NCBI GenBank assembly: GCA_034509925.1
Contig: CM067529.1
Location: 5,959,001-6,023,000, forward strand
DNA length: 64,000 bases
Direction: 5' to 3'
Origin: Hirudinaria manillensis
Taxonomy: Eukaryota; Annelida; Clitellata; Hirudinida; Hirudinidae
Position numbers and translations under genes: made by a program. The notes under the pieces are model-generated. The model worked only from the letters and a program-made list of their open reading frames with translations, was not told where the DNA came from and ran no database searches. Positions 44,341 to 55,325 of the stretch are shown piece after piece. Positions within the stretch are counted from its first letter, which is position 1. The number at the start of each line of letters is the position of its first letter.

Positions 44341-46446
44341 ATGATCACCAAGATTGAAGAAATTGAAGTGGGAAAGATTTTACTTCCAGAAGAGGAGATT
44401 CAATCTCCAGAAGGAGATGACGTTCGTAACTTTCGTTCGAATCAAACAAACAATCGCTTTCGTGAACGCTGTCGGTTCTTCTTTGAAAACTTTGGCAAAA
44501 ACACGTGTTTAAGCCGAACTTGGAACAAGAAAACGATCTGCAATGGAGACGTCAGAGAATCAATGGAAACTTGCGGCAACGAAGTGACTGTTAAAATCAG
44601 CAACGGAGGAAGGACGAAATGGGTGGCGGCCATGTTGATTTTAGGTTTGACTGATTTGATCCTCACGCTCGCAAAGTTTGCTATGTGCTCTGAAACGGAA
44701 GAATCGACGCCTCGTCTCTCTGCCGGTGTCCTGGATTATACTGCTGTATCGAAGAATGACCTTTGGTTACCGCTGTGTATATTTACAATAGTTGGTACCA
44801 TTTTGTTTTTTCCCGAATTTTCCAACTCTTTGTCAGCCTTACTTAGAAGCGATGGAACTACATCGATACCCTTGCACGTTGAATTACTAATCACTTTGGT
44901 CTTCAAGTATGTGCCTCTCGCCACCATCTCATACTTCACGAGTAAATGGTGGAGCAGTCAAACAGCAGGACACTCTGGCAGCGTCCTCGAAGGTGCCGTT
45001 ACGTCGTCCCGGATAATGTTTGTTTCTTTGAGAATCGTTTGGTATGCGCACATGGAAGGCATCAAAGTCAGGAAGAACGACAAGTATGAATTGAAGCAGG
45101 TGGGTCGCGTGATTTGTAAGTAGCTCATTATTTGGTTGCTAACGGCAGCTATTTGTCTTGACAAGGTTCTTTTCATGCTCTGCTGCCTTCTCTTTTCCAT
45201 CACTTTAGCAGTTCCAGTGATGAACTTGAAGTTAGGCAAAGAGGACCAATCACAAAAACCGAATGGTCCGACCGAATGCTCCGAAGTCAATAATCTGTGG
45301 ATAACCACGACATGGGAAAATTCTTGCCTCAAACAAATGTCAGATGATTCTTCCGTTACTACAGCGTTCAATGATGGGCAGCTTGTTTTGGGAACTCCAT
45401 GGAAAGTTTACACTTCTCAATCAAATGATCAAAATCGAAAAATTCACTTCCAAAAATGTCTGAATATTTCAGTTTGCGATCTTTTCAAATCCGATAATAA
45501 AGAATATCTAGCAGTTTATGAATGTCAAGAGGAGCATCAGTTCGAGTCAAACCAGTCGTCTACATCGCCATCATACAACAGAATGTGCTTGCTCGGAATG
45601 AATAGATTTATATTTAGATTCTACTACCGTACATTTTCTTTGTCCGATAAGCTTGACAATGCTGTCAAACGAAAACTGTCTGGATGGTCTACCGAGATGC
45701 CTGGCAAAGCCATCGACAACGCAACTAACAAAACTTCTTCAGTCGACGCTGTGATGTACACCATGGCAGGATTCTGCACAAATAATCCCCACGAATGTCT
45801 TTTGTTTGACTCCGATGCTATCGAACATCAGAGAAATGAGAGCGGAAATCGTGCAGAGCAGAGCGGAGATGGTCAAGAGAGCATCGAAAGGCAGCGGCAT
45901 ACCGATGAGTCTCCTTTTGAGAACCTCTTCAGGTTTGCAACCGATTCCAACGAAGAATATTTTGGCGACTTGACTCCAGTGAATGCCGATCATTATGAAC
46001 TAAAAGCAGAAGATAGTTGCTTAGTATACCTCAAACTAGAAGGATTCCCTGACTCTCAAAGTGAAACTGGAAGAAGTAAATCGTCACAGACGTGTAACAA
46101 TCCAATACATTAACTATTCTCATTACAGATCAAAAGGGCATCTTGATATTTCTTTATCTATGCACGTGCGTATTACAAATCTATGCCAACACGATTGGAT
46201 CGTAGTTGAAAATGAAGTCGAGCGTATAATTTGTTTTTGAAAGCCTTTTAAATGCTTCCATATATTGCTGAAGAAAAGTTTTATTGGCAAATTATGTTCT
46301 ATGCATGGATGGTTTTTATCCGTTTTTACCTTTTCCTCCCGTCGACGCTAAATACGATGGCATGCATCGTTTGTTCGGTTGTTGTTTACAGAGTCAACAA
46401 GACTCCAGCGAAGCAGGCTAGGGACGCCGCAATTAATAAAAATTAA
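44341..46446 (+). CDS. Unrecognised multi-pass membrane protein with a large Cys-containing loop
   Basis: I do not recognise the family. The first exon (44341 to about 45115) encodes an acidic N-terminus and then hydrophobic spans near WVAAMLILGLTDLILTLAKF, LWLPLCIFTIVGTILFF and LLITLVFKYVPLATISYF, plus a weaker one. A candidate intron of only 33 bp (45116-45148, GTAAGT...CAG) keeps phase and joins ...QVGRVI to SICLDKVLFMLCCLLFSITL, another span. About 300 residues follow with eleven or more Cys and several NxS/T sequons, which looks like an extracellular or lumenal loop. Downstream, a hydrophobic stretch at 46135-46193 (ILIFLYLCTCVLQIYA) and another at 46300-46395 (IRFYLFLP, ACIVCSVVVY) could be the last spans, ending at 46446. 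The joins after 46070 are uncertain, and the exons could belong to two adjacent genes. Confidence 0.55.
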
Positions 46447-48275
46447 AATGCCACCTGGCGACGTTCTGATTCCCTTAAGTGGCAGGTGGAGTTGGACAAA
46501 GCAACGCTTGAATTCATCAGATGCTAAACAGTTATTTTGTGGCTTTCAATGAGACAGTAATTTATTGCTTGTTCATGATTTTCTGCCTTCATCGTCGATT
46601 CGTGATTTTTCGGTGTTTCCATTTTTCTTTTGCTTTAATAAAATCCTTGTACTTCTAGGAATGCACGTCATCATTGTGCCCCGAGGTTCTCAGTAGTTCC
46701 GGAAAATTGACGGTTTCTTTTTTAATTTAATGCACTCGATGCCGCTCACAAAGCAATTAGCGGGGTCATGACCATTTGGACGCGAATACATGAAGCATCT
46801 GGGAAAGACGTCTTAGATCATCAGATTAATTAAAATTTCTGGAAAGATTGGAGCATGCTTTGGGATAAACATTCGCACACATTCAAACTCTCAAAAGATG
46901 ATTTCGTTTAATGATTTGGATGACTTTTTATGTTCGAATGTGATTGCGCATTGAATATTTTAGATAAATCGCAGTCATAATTACTAAAATAATCACTTCA
47001 GTAAAAGAACATGTTCTAGGGCAAAGTAAAAAGATGTGAGTCTTGCATCTTCAAAGACGGGAAAGAGTGTTTTATGAGAGTTTCAATCCAAGGATTTTTA
47101 CTTCCTAGAGATGTCATTACGGAAAACTAAATATTCAATGCCTTGATACAATATCATTTATAATTTTAATAACATGCTTAAAACTAAAGTTTTTTTTTAA
47201 AGGACATGAATGCTTCTCTGGCGACCAGCTTTATAATTATGGTCCTGTTATTTTCTGTCCGTTAGATGTTAATTTGATATTCATAAAGGAGTTACATAAG
47301 ATTTTCCTGGTCCAGGGGCCCCTGAAGGTCTCGTATGAGTTAAGATTTCCTTCTCAGAAAATAGGTTCGGAAGTAACACGAGAGGAAATGCCATCCGAGT
47401 TCGTTAGCAAAATTTCGTTTGAAATTTGTAGAATCTTCTGATATCATGCCAATAATTAAAACTACAGGGATCATCCATACTCAGTGCTTTTTCATCATAA
47501 AAATAACGAAGTTTCTTTTCATCTTTTGATCTGAACATTTGCTTTTTTTCAATTCAATCTCGATGTAAAGATTAGAATTTCTAGGCTTAACGGACTTCAG
47601 GAAATCACCTCTCTGAAGACCATCTGCTGTGGCCGATCGATTTAGCTCAAAACAGATTATTTTTGAAGTCCATTTGTTGATCTAACATCCTTTCGAGTGG
47701 ATGTCAAATGGTTTCTGGCTTCTGTCGCCAGATTTTATGGAACCCATTTGTCAGTCACATAAATTGTTTGCTGTGAGAAAATAAAACATCTTAACCAATA
47801 ACATAAAAATCTGCAGTTGGTGTCTCTTTCATGATCATTGTGTATCATACAAATCAAATAATTATGTATAAGACAGCATAAAAGAGATGACTGATAATGT
47901 ACTGTCCACAAAATGCTGCTAAATGTACGCGTACTGATTTCTAAAAGATCTGCCATTCGGTCATGAATGAAAAATATTGGTCGTCCGTGATATGCGATTG
48001 GATACCTCCGCCATAAAGCAATGCATTTGAACACTTTAAAAAATAATTACACAAAGACAGCTCTTAGCTTACGTCACATTGTGATCATTTATTTCCACGA
48101 GTGATTGGCCGTTTCTAAATAATAATAAAAAAATGGGTAAACCTAAATTGTGATATTGTGAATTGTTGAGTTCACTTTTCTGAACTTTGTATCGATTCCT
48201 CCCCTCGAAAGCCTTAGCATCGCAAAAAGCAAAGATAAGACGCTAGATCGGAATTCTAAGGCGCTGTTATCGAAA
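46447..48275. other. Intergenic
   Basis: AT-rich spacer. An AATAAA near 46638 may end the membrane protein transcript. A 99-codon minus-strand frame (47735-48034) has no recognised motif. No RNA gene was seen. Confidence 0.35.
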
Positions 48276-49330
48276 ATGAAGGGGACTATAACTTTGCTGT
48301 CAGAACCCGGCTTAAATCTGCTCTCAAGTGCTGAAACTGTGGTGGATGAGAGATTATTAATCTCTTATCGTAAGCAGATGCACCGTACGACGTGTGGCAT
48401 AGCAAGTGTTTGTGTTGTTATGACTGCCCTTAGCCTAGGATGTAACGATTATTACATATCTGATCTGGCCGACGATGGAGGAAACAAAATGCATCAAGGA
48501 ACTTTCCCATTCCTGCTGGAAAGAGCAAGCAATGATTCGAGATCGCAAACAAACTGTACTTCAAACCTGGGAAAAATTAAAGATGCTCTATCTAAATCAT
48601 TAGCATTTTCGAACAGGAGCAGCTTATCATTTTTAGGTCCCTTCAATGGAAACAAGACTGCAGAGGACGGAGTTAGCGCAACGAATGGATTGTTTACAAC
48701 TACCTCAACTCTTCAAGAACGTTTGCCGGGCGGAACCAATGAAACCAAGTTTGCCAAAGAACGGCTTATAAGTCCCAATGTTGGAATTAACCGTGATTCT
48801 ACTATCTGGTTTGATGAAATGGATATTTTAGACTCAGAACAAGCGCAAGGCGTATTGAATATATCTGACATCTTCAGACATGGAATGACTTTGGATGAGG
48901 TTTCTCTGCTGTTGCGAGCCTATAATTTTAAAGTGCAGCCCATATTTTCCTCGAACACTACACTAAATGATTTTAGACAAAGAGCTATAAGTATCTTGAG
49001 CAACCACAGTTCTGAAGGTTGCATTATAGTTAACTATATCGGAAAGGTAATAAATAATAAATATTATAAACATTTCTTATTTGCCATTTATCTCAACAAA
49101 AATTTTAATTAATTTTTAAACAGTTTCTGGATGATAAGCTTAAATTTTCTGGACACCACAGTCCTTTGGCAGGTTACAACCACCAATCAGACAGGTTCCT
49201 CATATTGGACGTGTTCCCAAAACATCCTGAAATTTGGGTCAATGCTAAAAAACTCTTCAAAGCCATGAATACGCGAGATAATGCATCAGCTAAAAGTAGA
49301 GGATATCTGATTGTTTCAACAATAGCTTGA
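48276..49330 (+). CDS. Phytochelatin synthase-like peptidase (family C83), single catalytic domain
   Basis: Phytochelatin synthase cleaves glycine from glutathione and, in the full enzyme, transfers gamma-Glu-Cys to make metal-binding phytochelatins. Two exons (48276-49046, 49124-49330) give 325 residues. The catalytic triad is visible: Cys40 in HRTTCGIASVCVVMTAL, His268 in FSGHHSPLAGYN, and Asp286 in DRFLILDVFPKHP. The His-Asp spacing of 18 equals that in the plant enzyme (His162-Asp180). HGMTLDEVSLLLRAYNFKV, EGCIIVNYIGK and KLFKAMNTRD also match. Between the Cys and these motifs lies an insert of about 120 residues, rich in Ser, Thr and Asn, so Cys-His spacing is 228 rather than about 106. 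The Cys-rich C-terminal domain of eukaryotic enzymes is absent. The motif wording is nearer to bacterial single-domain forms, which mainly hydrolyse glutathione. The stop lies 11 bp before a Tc1-like element. Confidence 0.88.
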
Positions 49331-49341
49331 ACCTATTCATA

Positions 49342-50719
49342 CAGTGTGTGTCATAAGGTTGGGACACTCATGTTTTTTAACTATAATTTTGTTGTTGTAA
49401 GTCATATCTAACCCATTTATTTATTTGATACGTAGATGTTCACTAGCTATGAGAAGATATTAATTTCAGTGATTTTGAACAACTATATTTCGTAATTTAA
49501 GCAAAAAACTATAAATGTGATAAAAAGTGAAAATCGATGAGCCTCATATGAAAGCAAAAATCTTTATTTTTCATGTTAAAACAAACGTTTAAAACATAAA
49601 ATAAATAAAGCCGACAATGTGTTTTATCATTCTTATTTTTAAATACTAACTGAACTCGATCTTTCATTGATTCCAAGAAGAATTTCAGCCTCTTATTGTC
49701 CAACTTTATCATTTCCTCTCTCAGATATTTTTTGCAATTCAAAAGTGCTAGTTTTTTGCCTAACATTACAATATACTTGATTAGTGAGCAATCCCCACCC
49801 ATTTTCAGCAGGATTTTGGTCTGGAAATCGAAGCAGACCACTTTAAGACACAGATTCTTCTTCTGGAAAATAACCTTTTTTGGTTGAGATGTGGATGCAG
49901 CCATCATTTTGTTAAAAGATAACCTTATCCATTTAAAAATGGCAATGCTCCAATCCACATTCAAACTCATCATCTCCTCAAGCCAATTCAATCAAATTTT
50001 TTGGTGATGTTCTGTCAAGAATGTCTTTTACTGGCTCTTTCTATACTTTAAAAATTGGCTTCTCAAAAGGTGTCTACCTATTGGAGACTGGCTTAAATTC
50101 AATTTCAACTTTTTTTCAAGCCCCATTGAAGAGCATTCTCCCACTCAAGCTTCACAAACAAGAAATCTCTTCTGATGATAATCCAGTTTTTGATATCTTC
50201 CTGATACTTAGTTGGTTCTATAACTTGGTTCTGGATCCTTTTAAAATAGTCTGACGACATTTTTGTAATAGTTAAACCCTTTTGAAATTTCAGAAAACGA
50301 CTTTATTTAGCTAATTTAATGTCTTAATTTGACCTTTTTACATTTCAACAAGAACCCATTTATAATAAGCTTAACTAGCATTTTTTTATTTAATCAAATA
50401 ATCTTTTAACATTACCCTTTATATTAATAACCTTATTATAGTAGCCATTAGTAATGGTCGATGTAATAAAATGCTATTTCCTGCACAGTTTGAGACAACA
50501 TTTTTAATCTTTGAAAGGCCTCTGAACAGCATCAAAGGAATTTTTCCATGGAGTTTCATTCTTATTCAAACTTTGCTTCACAAACATATTGAAATTTTAT
50601 TAAGTGACAATAGAGGCATGAAATAACTGAAATTTTGGACAATCACATGCTACGGTTTTTCAGAATACTAGACAAAATGTAAAACTTTAGCCCCTGTCCC
50701 AAACTTATGACATGCACTG
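49342..50719 (-). mobile_element. Tc1-like DNA transposon, inactive copy 2
   Basis: About 1.4 kb, same family as copy 1 at 9513. Ends are CAGTGTGTGTCATAAGGTTG on the left and its near-complement on the right, with TA at 49340-49341 and 50720-50721. The transposase remnant reads on the minus strand: a piece at 49509-49991 holds MNWLEEMMSLN, KWIRLSFNKMM and MIKLDNKRLKFFLESMKDRV, which align with pieces of copy 1. Compared with copy 1 it lacks roughly 230 bp, joining the sequence after WLEEMMSLN directly to KWIRLSF, and so has lost the first catalytic Asp region. A more N-terminal piece is readable near 50021-50254 in reverse. It cannot make a transposase. Confidence 0.9.
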
Positions 50720-50734
50720 TATTATGAATTTTAT

Positions 50735-51030
50735 TTGATCCTGAAGAATTTTCTCTGGGGGAATATGCAATAATTTTTTCATGAATGATTCCATTTCTCT
50801 TCAAGATCTCAGAAAAATGATTATTGATATATTCTAGACCATTGTCTGTTCTAAGAGCTTTTACTTTTCTATTTGTCTGTTTTTCAACTAGAAGCTTGAA
50901 CTCCTTGAATTTCTCAATGATTTGTGCTTTTGAATTCACAAAATATACAAAGCAGAACCTACTGTAGTCATCAATAAATTTAACAGTGTTTGGCTCCACC
51001 AATCGAAGCTGTTGGCATGGTTCTCTGTAA
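50735..51030 (-). mobile_element. Ty1/copia retroelement fossil, integrase fragment
   Basis: A piece of a Ty1/copia-family integrase core on the minus strand. FIDDYSRFCFVYFV, EFKLLVEKQTNRKVKALRTD and NGLEYINNHF are typical of copia integrase. Only this fragment of about 300 bp is recognisable. I saw no LTR, gag, protease, reverse transcriptase or RNase H nearby, so it is a broken and probably old remnant. The right end of Tc1-like copy 2 lies about 15 bp to its left, so the transposon probably landed in or beside the fossil. Confidence 0.88.
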
Positions 51031-51035
51031 GAAAG

Positions 51036-52573
51036 TGTGGACGCCATAACCAACAAAACCTGCAATTAATTTGAGTAAACGTGATGTACGTCCTTTGCAG
51101 TGGTCTTGTGCGTGCGTGTGAAATGATATCTTGATACGTTTAAAGCTAAAGAATGCAAAGGATGCGTAGATATTCGGGTTTTCTTTGTTCGTTTGACATA
51201 TATTGAACTAAAACACAACAAATGCTGTTAAAGAAGTCTTTAAATGAAGATTTCAAGATACAAAACCAAAGGGTGTAACAGCGCATTCGTGACAATGATC
51301 TCAGCGCACGACAAACAAAAGCAAAAGAATTACGGTCACTTCTGTTACCTTTATTGATCTGTTCTAGTGTAAATCGTACTTTAAATAAAACGTTAAAATG
51401 TTTTCAAACAGTGAGCCACCCTCATCGACGACTGACCAATGATGTCATTGACCCGTGACCATTGGTAGGGTCCTCAAGATAAAGAAATTAAATTTTAAAA
51501 AAAGATTATTAAAAAAACCTTTACATGAAAAAGCAGTTCTAAATTCTAAGTCCATTACTTGAAATGAACAAACAAGGAAAGAATTGTCATCACAATGTTG
51601 GATTTAATTTTATTGCGTGTATGGCAGATCTCCTGACTTAAAAAGAGCAGTGGTTTAATGCTTTTCGTGGTTTTATTCGTGTGGGCTTAAAAAGACGTGA
51701 GGTTTTTTTGGCACGGATTGAATTAATTTTTAAATGCATCCTTTCGATTCCTTTTTAAGTACGATTTTCTAGATTCAGATTTTACCAAACTCTGAATCAA
51801 ACAACAGTTTGATGTAAATGCAAAAATTACGCGAAATAAATATAATTACACGAAATAAAGTAAAGAAGTAAAAATAATAAATCCGGCGCATCGAATATGG
51901 CATTCATATCTCGAGGAATGGTGCAAGTTTAAGCTTCAGTCAAATTAATCATCGCACGAGTATTTCATGGTTCGCAGTTTCGCAGTTTGCAAGCTTAAAA
52001 TCATTTTAAAAACTGACTTTAAACTTTTCATTTAATCCGGAGATTTCTAAAAAAAATGTAAGGAGACGTGCTTGGTAAAAATTGCACGCAGCAATAACCA
52101 CATCCGGAATTCGTTCGACAAGTGAGCATTCTCATAAAGAACAGCAATAAAGCCCTTCTCACTAGAAGCAAAGTTCACAGTCCGTTATACGACAATGACT
52201 GACTCACGCTTACTTAAAATGAAATTAGTGCCTTACGGTAGGAGAAGGCTGTCTTGAATGAATGAATGTTTGTTCGTACATTCAGGCGAAGGAAAACATA
52301 CATATTCGTATCATTCGTAATACTTGTAACAAACATCACACTTAGAAAACAACTTTGTTGGCAACAAAGTCGTCTGATACAGTCTCTTTAGTTGCTTTTT
52401 AACTTCAACACTCGAATAATCAGCTTCAAAAGGGTGAGTTAACGGAGTTGAATTGTTGGCTGAATTTGCGCATTTATAAATATAACTGATTTATAATTGA
52501 TAATAATAGTCAATAATAGTTCGTATCTTTCAGTAAGGAATTACGATAATTAATTACAATTCTCAGAAATCGA
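51036..52573. other. Spacer right of the copia fossil
   Basis: AT-rich, no gene recognised. It should contain the promoter or 5' UTR of the orphan gene starting at 52574. No LTR-like end of the copia element was found here. Confidence 0.35.
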
Positions 52574-54933
52574 ATGAAATCTTATGTTTCAACGACCGCA
52601 GTCGACAAAAGTCATTCCAACTTGTCTCCAATGAATCACACCGATCCATGCGAAGATGGAAGAGGGAACTACACGTGTCACAGTTTGGAGGATGCCTTGA
52701 AACAGATGGAAGGTTTAGTGGAGGGTAAGAGTTATTTTCATTCGCTCCATTGAGCTTCCACTCATTTTTGTGTTGACACCGTTTGTGGAAACAATTTTTT
52801 TAACGATTGCATTTTTAAATTACATTTGTTACGTCTGAGTCTGAAATGCTGTTCTTAACACGAGTAAAGTTACTTTTTTTGAAATAGTAATTATATGTGA
52901 CGTAGCAATGAAATATTTCAAAATATTTTAATTTTCAAATAATAAGATATTTTTATTTAAAAAATTTTTACATATATCCAAAAAAACCCGAAGAATTCTT
53001 TGCAGAATAGTGATAGAATCGAAGAATTACTTTCGTGTGAAGATCTCTTATGCTCAATCATTTCTCAATAATAAAATCTGCGAATTATTAACAAGGAATG
53101 TCATATGAACGAATTAAAAGCTGCAAGTAGCGGAATGTGGATCAATTAATGTCTTGAAAACATCCATAAGAGCGCACACATGCATAAGTCGAATCGAAAA
53201 TTAAGGCAGGTGTAATCAACTGATTAATTTTTGATTGACATCGAATATCAGTATCGTTTCTGTTTTTACTATTAAGATAGGTAATAGTGCATAAAAAATT
53301 GTTAAAAGTTTATGTTACTAAATGCTAATTGTAACCGCTCCAAAGGAGAGCAAATAACGTGTGAGATGATTTGGTGCTTGCCCCTCCTTATCTTTCAAAT
53401 GTAATTGCCATTAGGAGGATGATAACGACCCAGTCGCTTTTGTTTGAGTGGCCAATTTGAAATTCTCAAGTTTGTGGAAATAAGTCGCTAAACAATGCGT
53501 TACTCAGACTCAAATAATGACACAATTATCGGATCAATTACAAGTCAAACCGCTTATTATAGTACAAATTATTTTGTTTTTGTACTGGTACAATTTGTAC
53601 CTAAATTTCGTTGATGTTCTTGTTATCATTAATTTCCTAAAAAAAAAAACTTTCAGAAACTTTGAAATCCTCGAGTAAACGGAGAAAGCCGCTGAACTCT
53701 GCAGAGCATCGAAATTCAAATTGTTTGGACAAGATCTTGACCAACTGTCATTCCGAAGGACGCTTCTCAGGAAAAGTGACTGGTGACATCGGCATTAACT
53801 CCATCTTGGATCAGTTCGTCTCCGAGCAACAGGACTTCTTACTTCCCTTCCACTATGCTTCTTCGAACGACGAAAAACACCTCTTTAAGACCTCCAACCA
53901 AGACGATAGCTTAGCAGAGGTAGGTATTTCAAGCCATCTCATTTAAATATTCAAAACTTACGGCGAATGACAATCGACCGGTGAAACGATTGCTTTGAAA
54001 TGACGTTACGGGTATTCTAAATCGGAATCACAATAAGCCGACGTCTGGTTTATTTTAGAAACATTTCCTTGTCAAACTTTTCGTGCTCGTGAATATCGTT
54101 TCTAAATTTGGATTTGAAATCGATTCTTTTGTATAGTAACAAAATGAATAATCAAACTACATCATCGTCTGCTTAATTAATCTATAAGTAACGCATTCCA
54201 CGAGCTTAATGAGCTCCAAGGACGCTTCAGCCTTGACCGTTCGGAGAGTCAATGTCACGTGCATTTGAATGACCCATATTCGCGATTGGGAATATTTCTC
54301 TGTTGTTAAAGAATGAATCATAGCTAAGATACATAGCTATATAGTCAGATTTAAAAGCACTTGTTATGTAAACAGTTTATAATTCAATAATTAGAAGCAC
54401 AACACGAAAAGCGAAAGTTAGAAAACAAATTGAAGTGGAATTCTTAAAAGTCATTTTCGGGAGAGATGGAACAAAGAAATGCAGAGGAAACTCTCTTTTC
54501 TTCAATCTATTTTCCAATTGGCAAAGTGCATCTTCGCTAAGAGGCCTTGACCGAACGTAGGCAGCGTAATGATGCCGAACAAAACGTTCTTCCAACCTGA
54601 AAAATGCTCGTACAGACCTGAGATAGGTTGCCTCATTATCTCCACACATTCAATGTTTCTTTGTTTCTTATCTACAGTTGGGACATTGTTGCGAATAATA
54701 ATTCAACAATTTTTTTCCTATCAGTGGCGCCTTGATACTCGCAACTTGGAATTTATTTAATAATTGAATCAAGAAGCCTTCATCCATTCGCTTGTTTTCA
54801 CATGCGAAATCTCAGCAGTTGTTTTTCCCAATTCTGATCGACTGCTGATATCGTTGTTTGTCTAGCGGAGTTGTTTTACAAGGAACTGAAACTGCAAAGA
54901 ACTGAAAGTCTCGAGAAGGAACTTATCATTTAA
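52574..54933 (+). CDS. Unrecognised polar protein, three-exon model
   Basis: I do not recognise this gene. Exon 1 is 52574-52724 (MKSYVSTTAVDKSHSNLSPM to QMEGLVE). Exon 2 begins at 53657 with phase kept and holds a basic patch, SSSKRRKPLNSAEHR, then FSGKVTGDIGINSILDQFV and LLPFHYASSND. It ends with a donor at 53919 or 53923. The second donor joins in phase to 54866, giving AELFYKELKLQRTESLEKEL and a stop at 54931-54933. The protein is polar with no membrane segment and would be about 165 residues. A basic cluster could act as a nuclear signal, but that is inference. The intron between exons 1 and 2 is about 930 bp. Exon 3 is the weakest part of the model. Confidence 0.45.
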
Positions 54934-54968
54934 ATGAACCAATAATCTATTACAATGAACTGACAACA

Positions 54969-55325
54969 ATGGACGAAAGACAATCGAGTGAATTCAGGGT
55001 CGGAAGTTTTAGGATAAAGCGTGCCATCGACCATAAGTTGAATAGGAATTACAAGGCTGATGTCGACAGATTAGCATACAATAGAGGAGAATCTGATATC
55101 CTTGATGATGCCATACCTCGATCTGCTAGTAGCAACAGTCTGTTAAAGACGGACAAAGAGAAGAGCACTCCTGCCAAACCTCCTCATTTGCCTCAGAACC
55201 TTCACCATTCTGGTGTCAATTTCCACTCTGACAGACAAATCGAAAGGTTTCACACGAGAGCTCGTTCCTTTCGCAGATTACACGAAAGGGAAGGGTTAAT
55301 GGTTCGTTATTTTCCTACTTCTTGA
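54969..55325 (+). CDS. Unrecognised basic protein, single open frame
   Basis: An open frame of 118 codons beginning with an ATG 36 bases after the stop of the previous gene model. The product is Arg-, Lys- and Ser-rich (FRVGSFRIKRAIDHKLNRNY, then IERFHTRARSFRRLHEREGL) and likely unstructured. The amino-acid mix looks coding. A donor-like ATG/GTTCGT near 55303 means the frame could be an internal or first exon of a longer gene, but I could not find a matching downstream exon. It may be the second cistron of a shared transcript or a later exon of the same gene. Confidence 0.4.
   Translation: MDERQSSEFRVGSFRIKRAIDHKLNRNYKADVDRLAYNRGESDILDDAIPRSASSNSLLKTDKEKSTPAKPPHLPQNLHHSGVNFHSDRQIERFHTRARSFRRLHEREGLMVRYFPTS

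Noticed and set aside
47735-48034. 99-codon minus-strand frame resembling a helix-turn-helix (RMADLLEISTRTF)
   Set aside because: The likeness is short, no terminal repeats flank it, and no other transposase motif is present.
54377-54649. 90-codon minus-strand frame (EERFVRHHYAAYVRSRPLSE)
   Set aside because: The residue mix looks somewhat coding, but it lies in the intron of an opposite-strand gene model, has no recognised family and ends in a hydrophobic tail from AT-rich sequence. Left as unproven.
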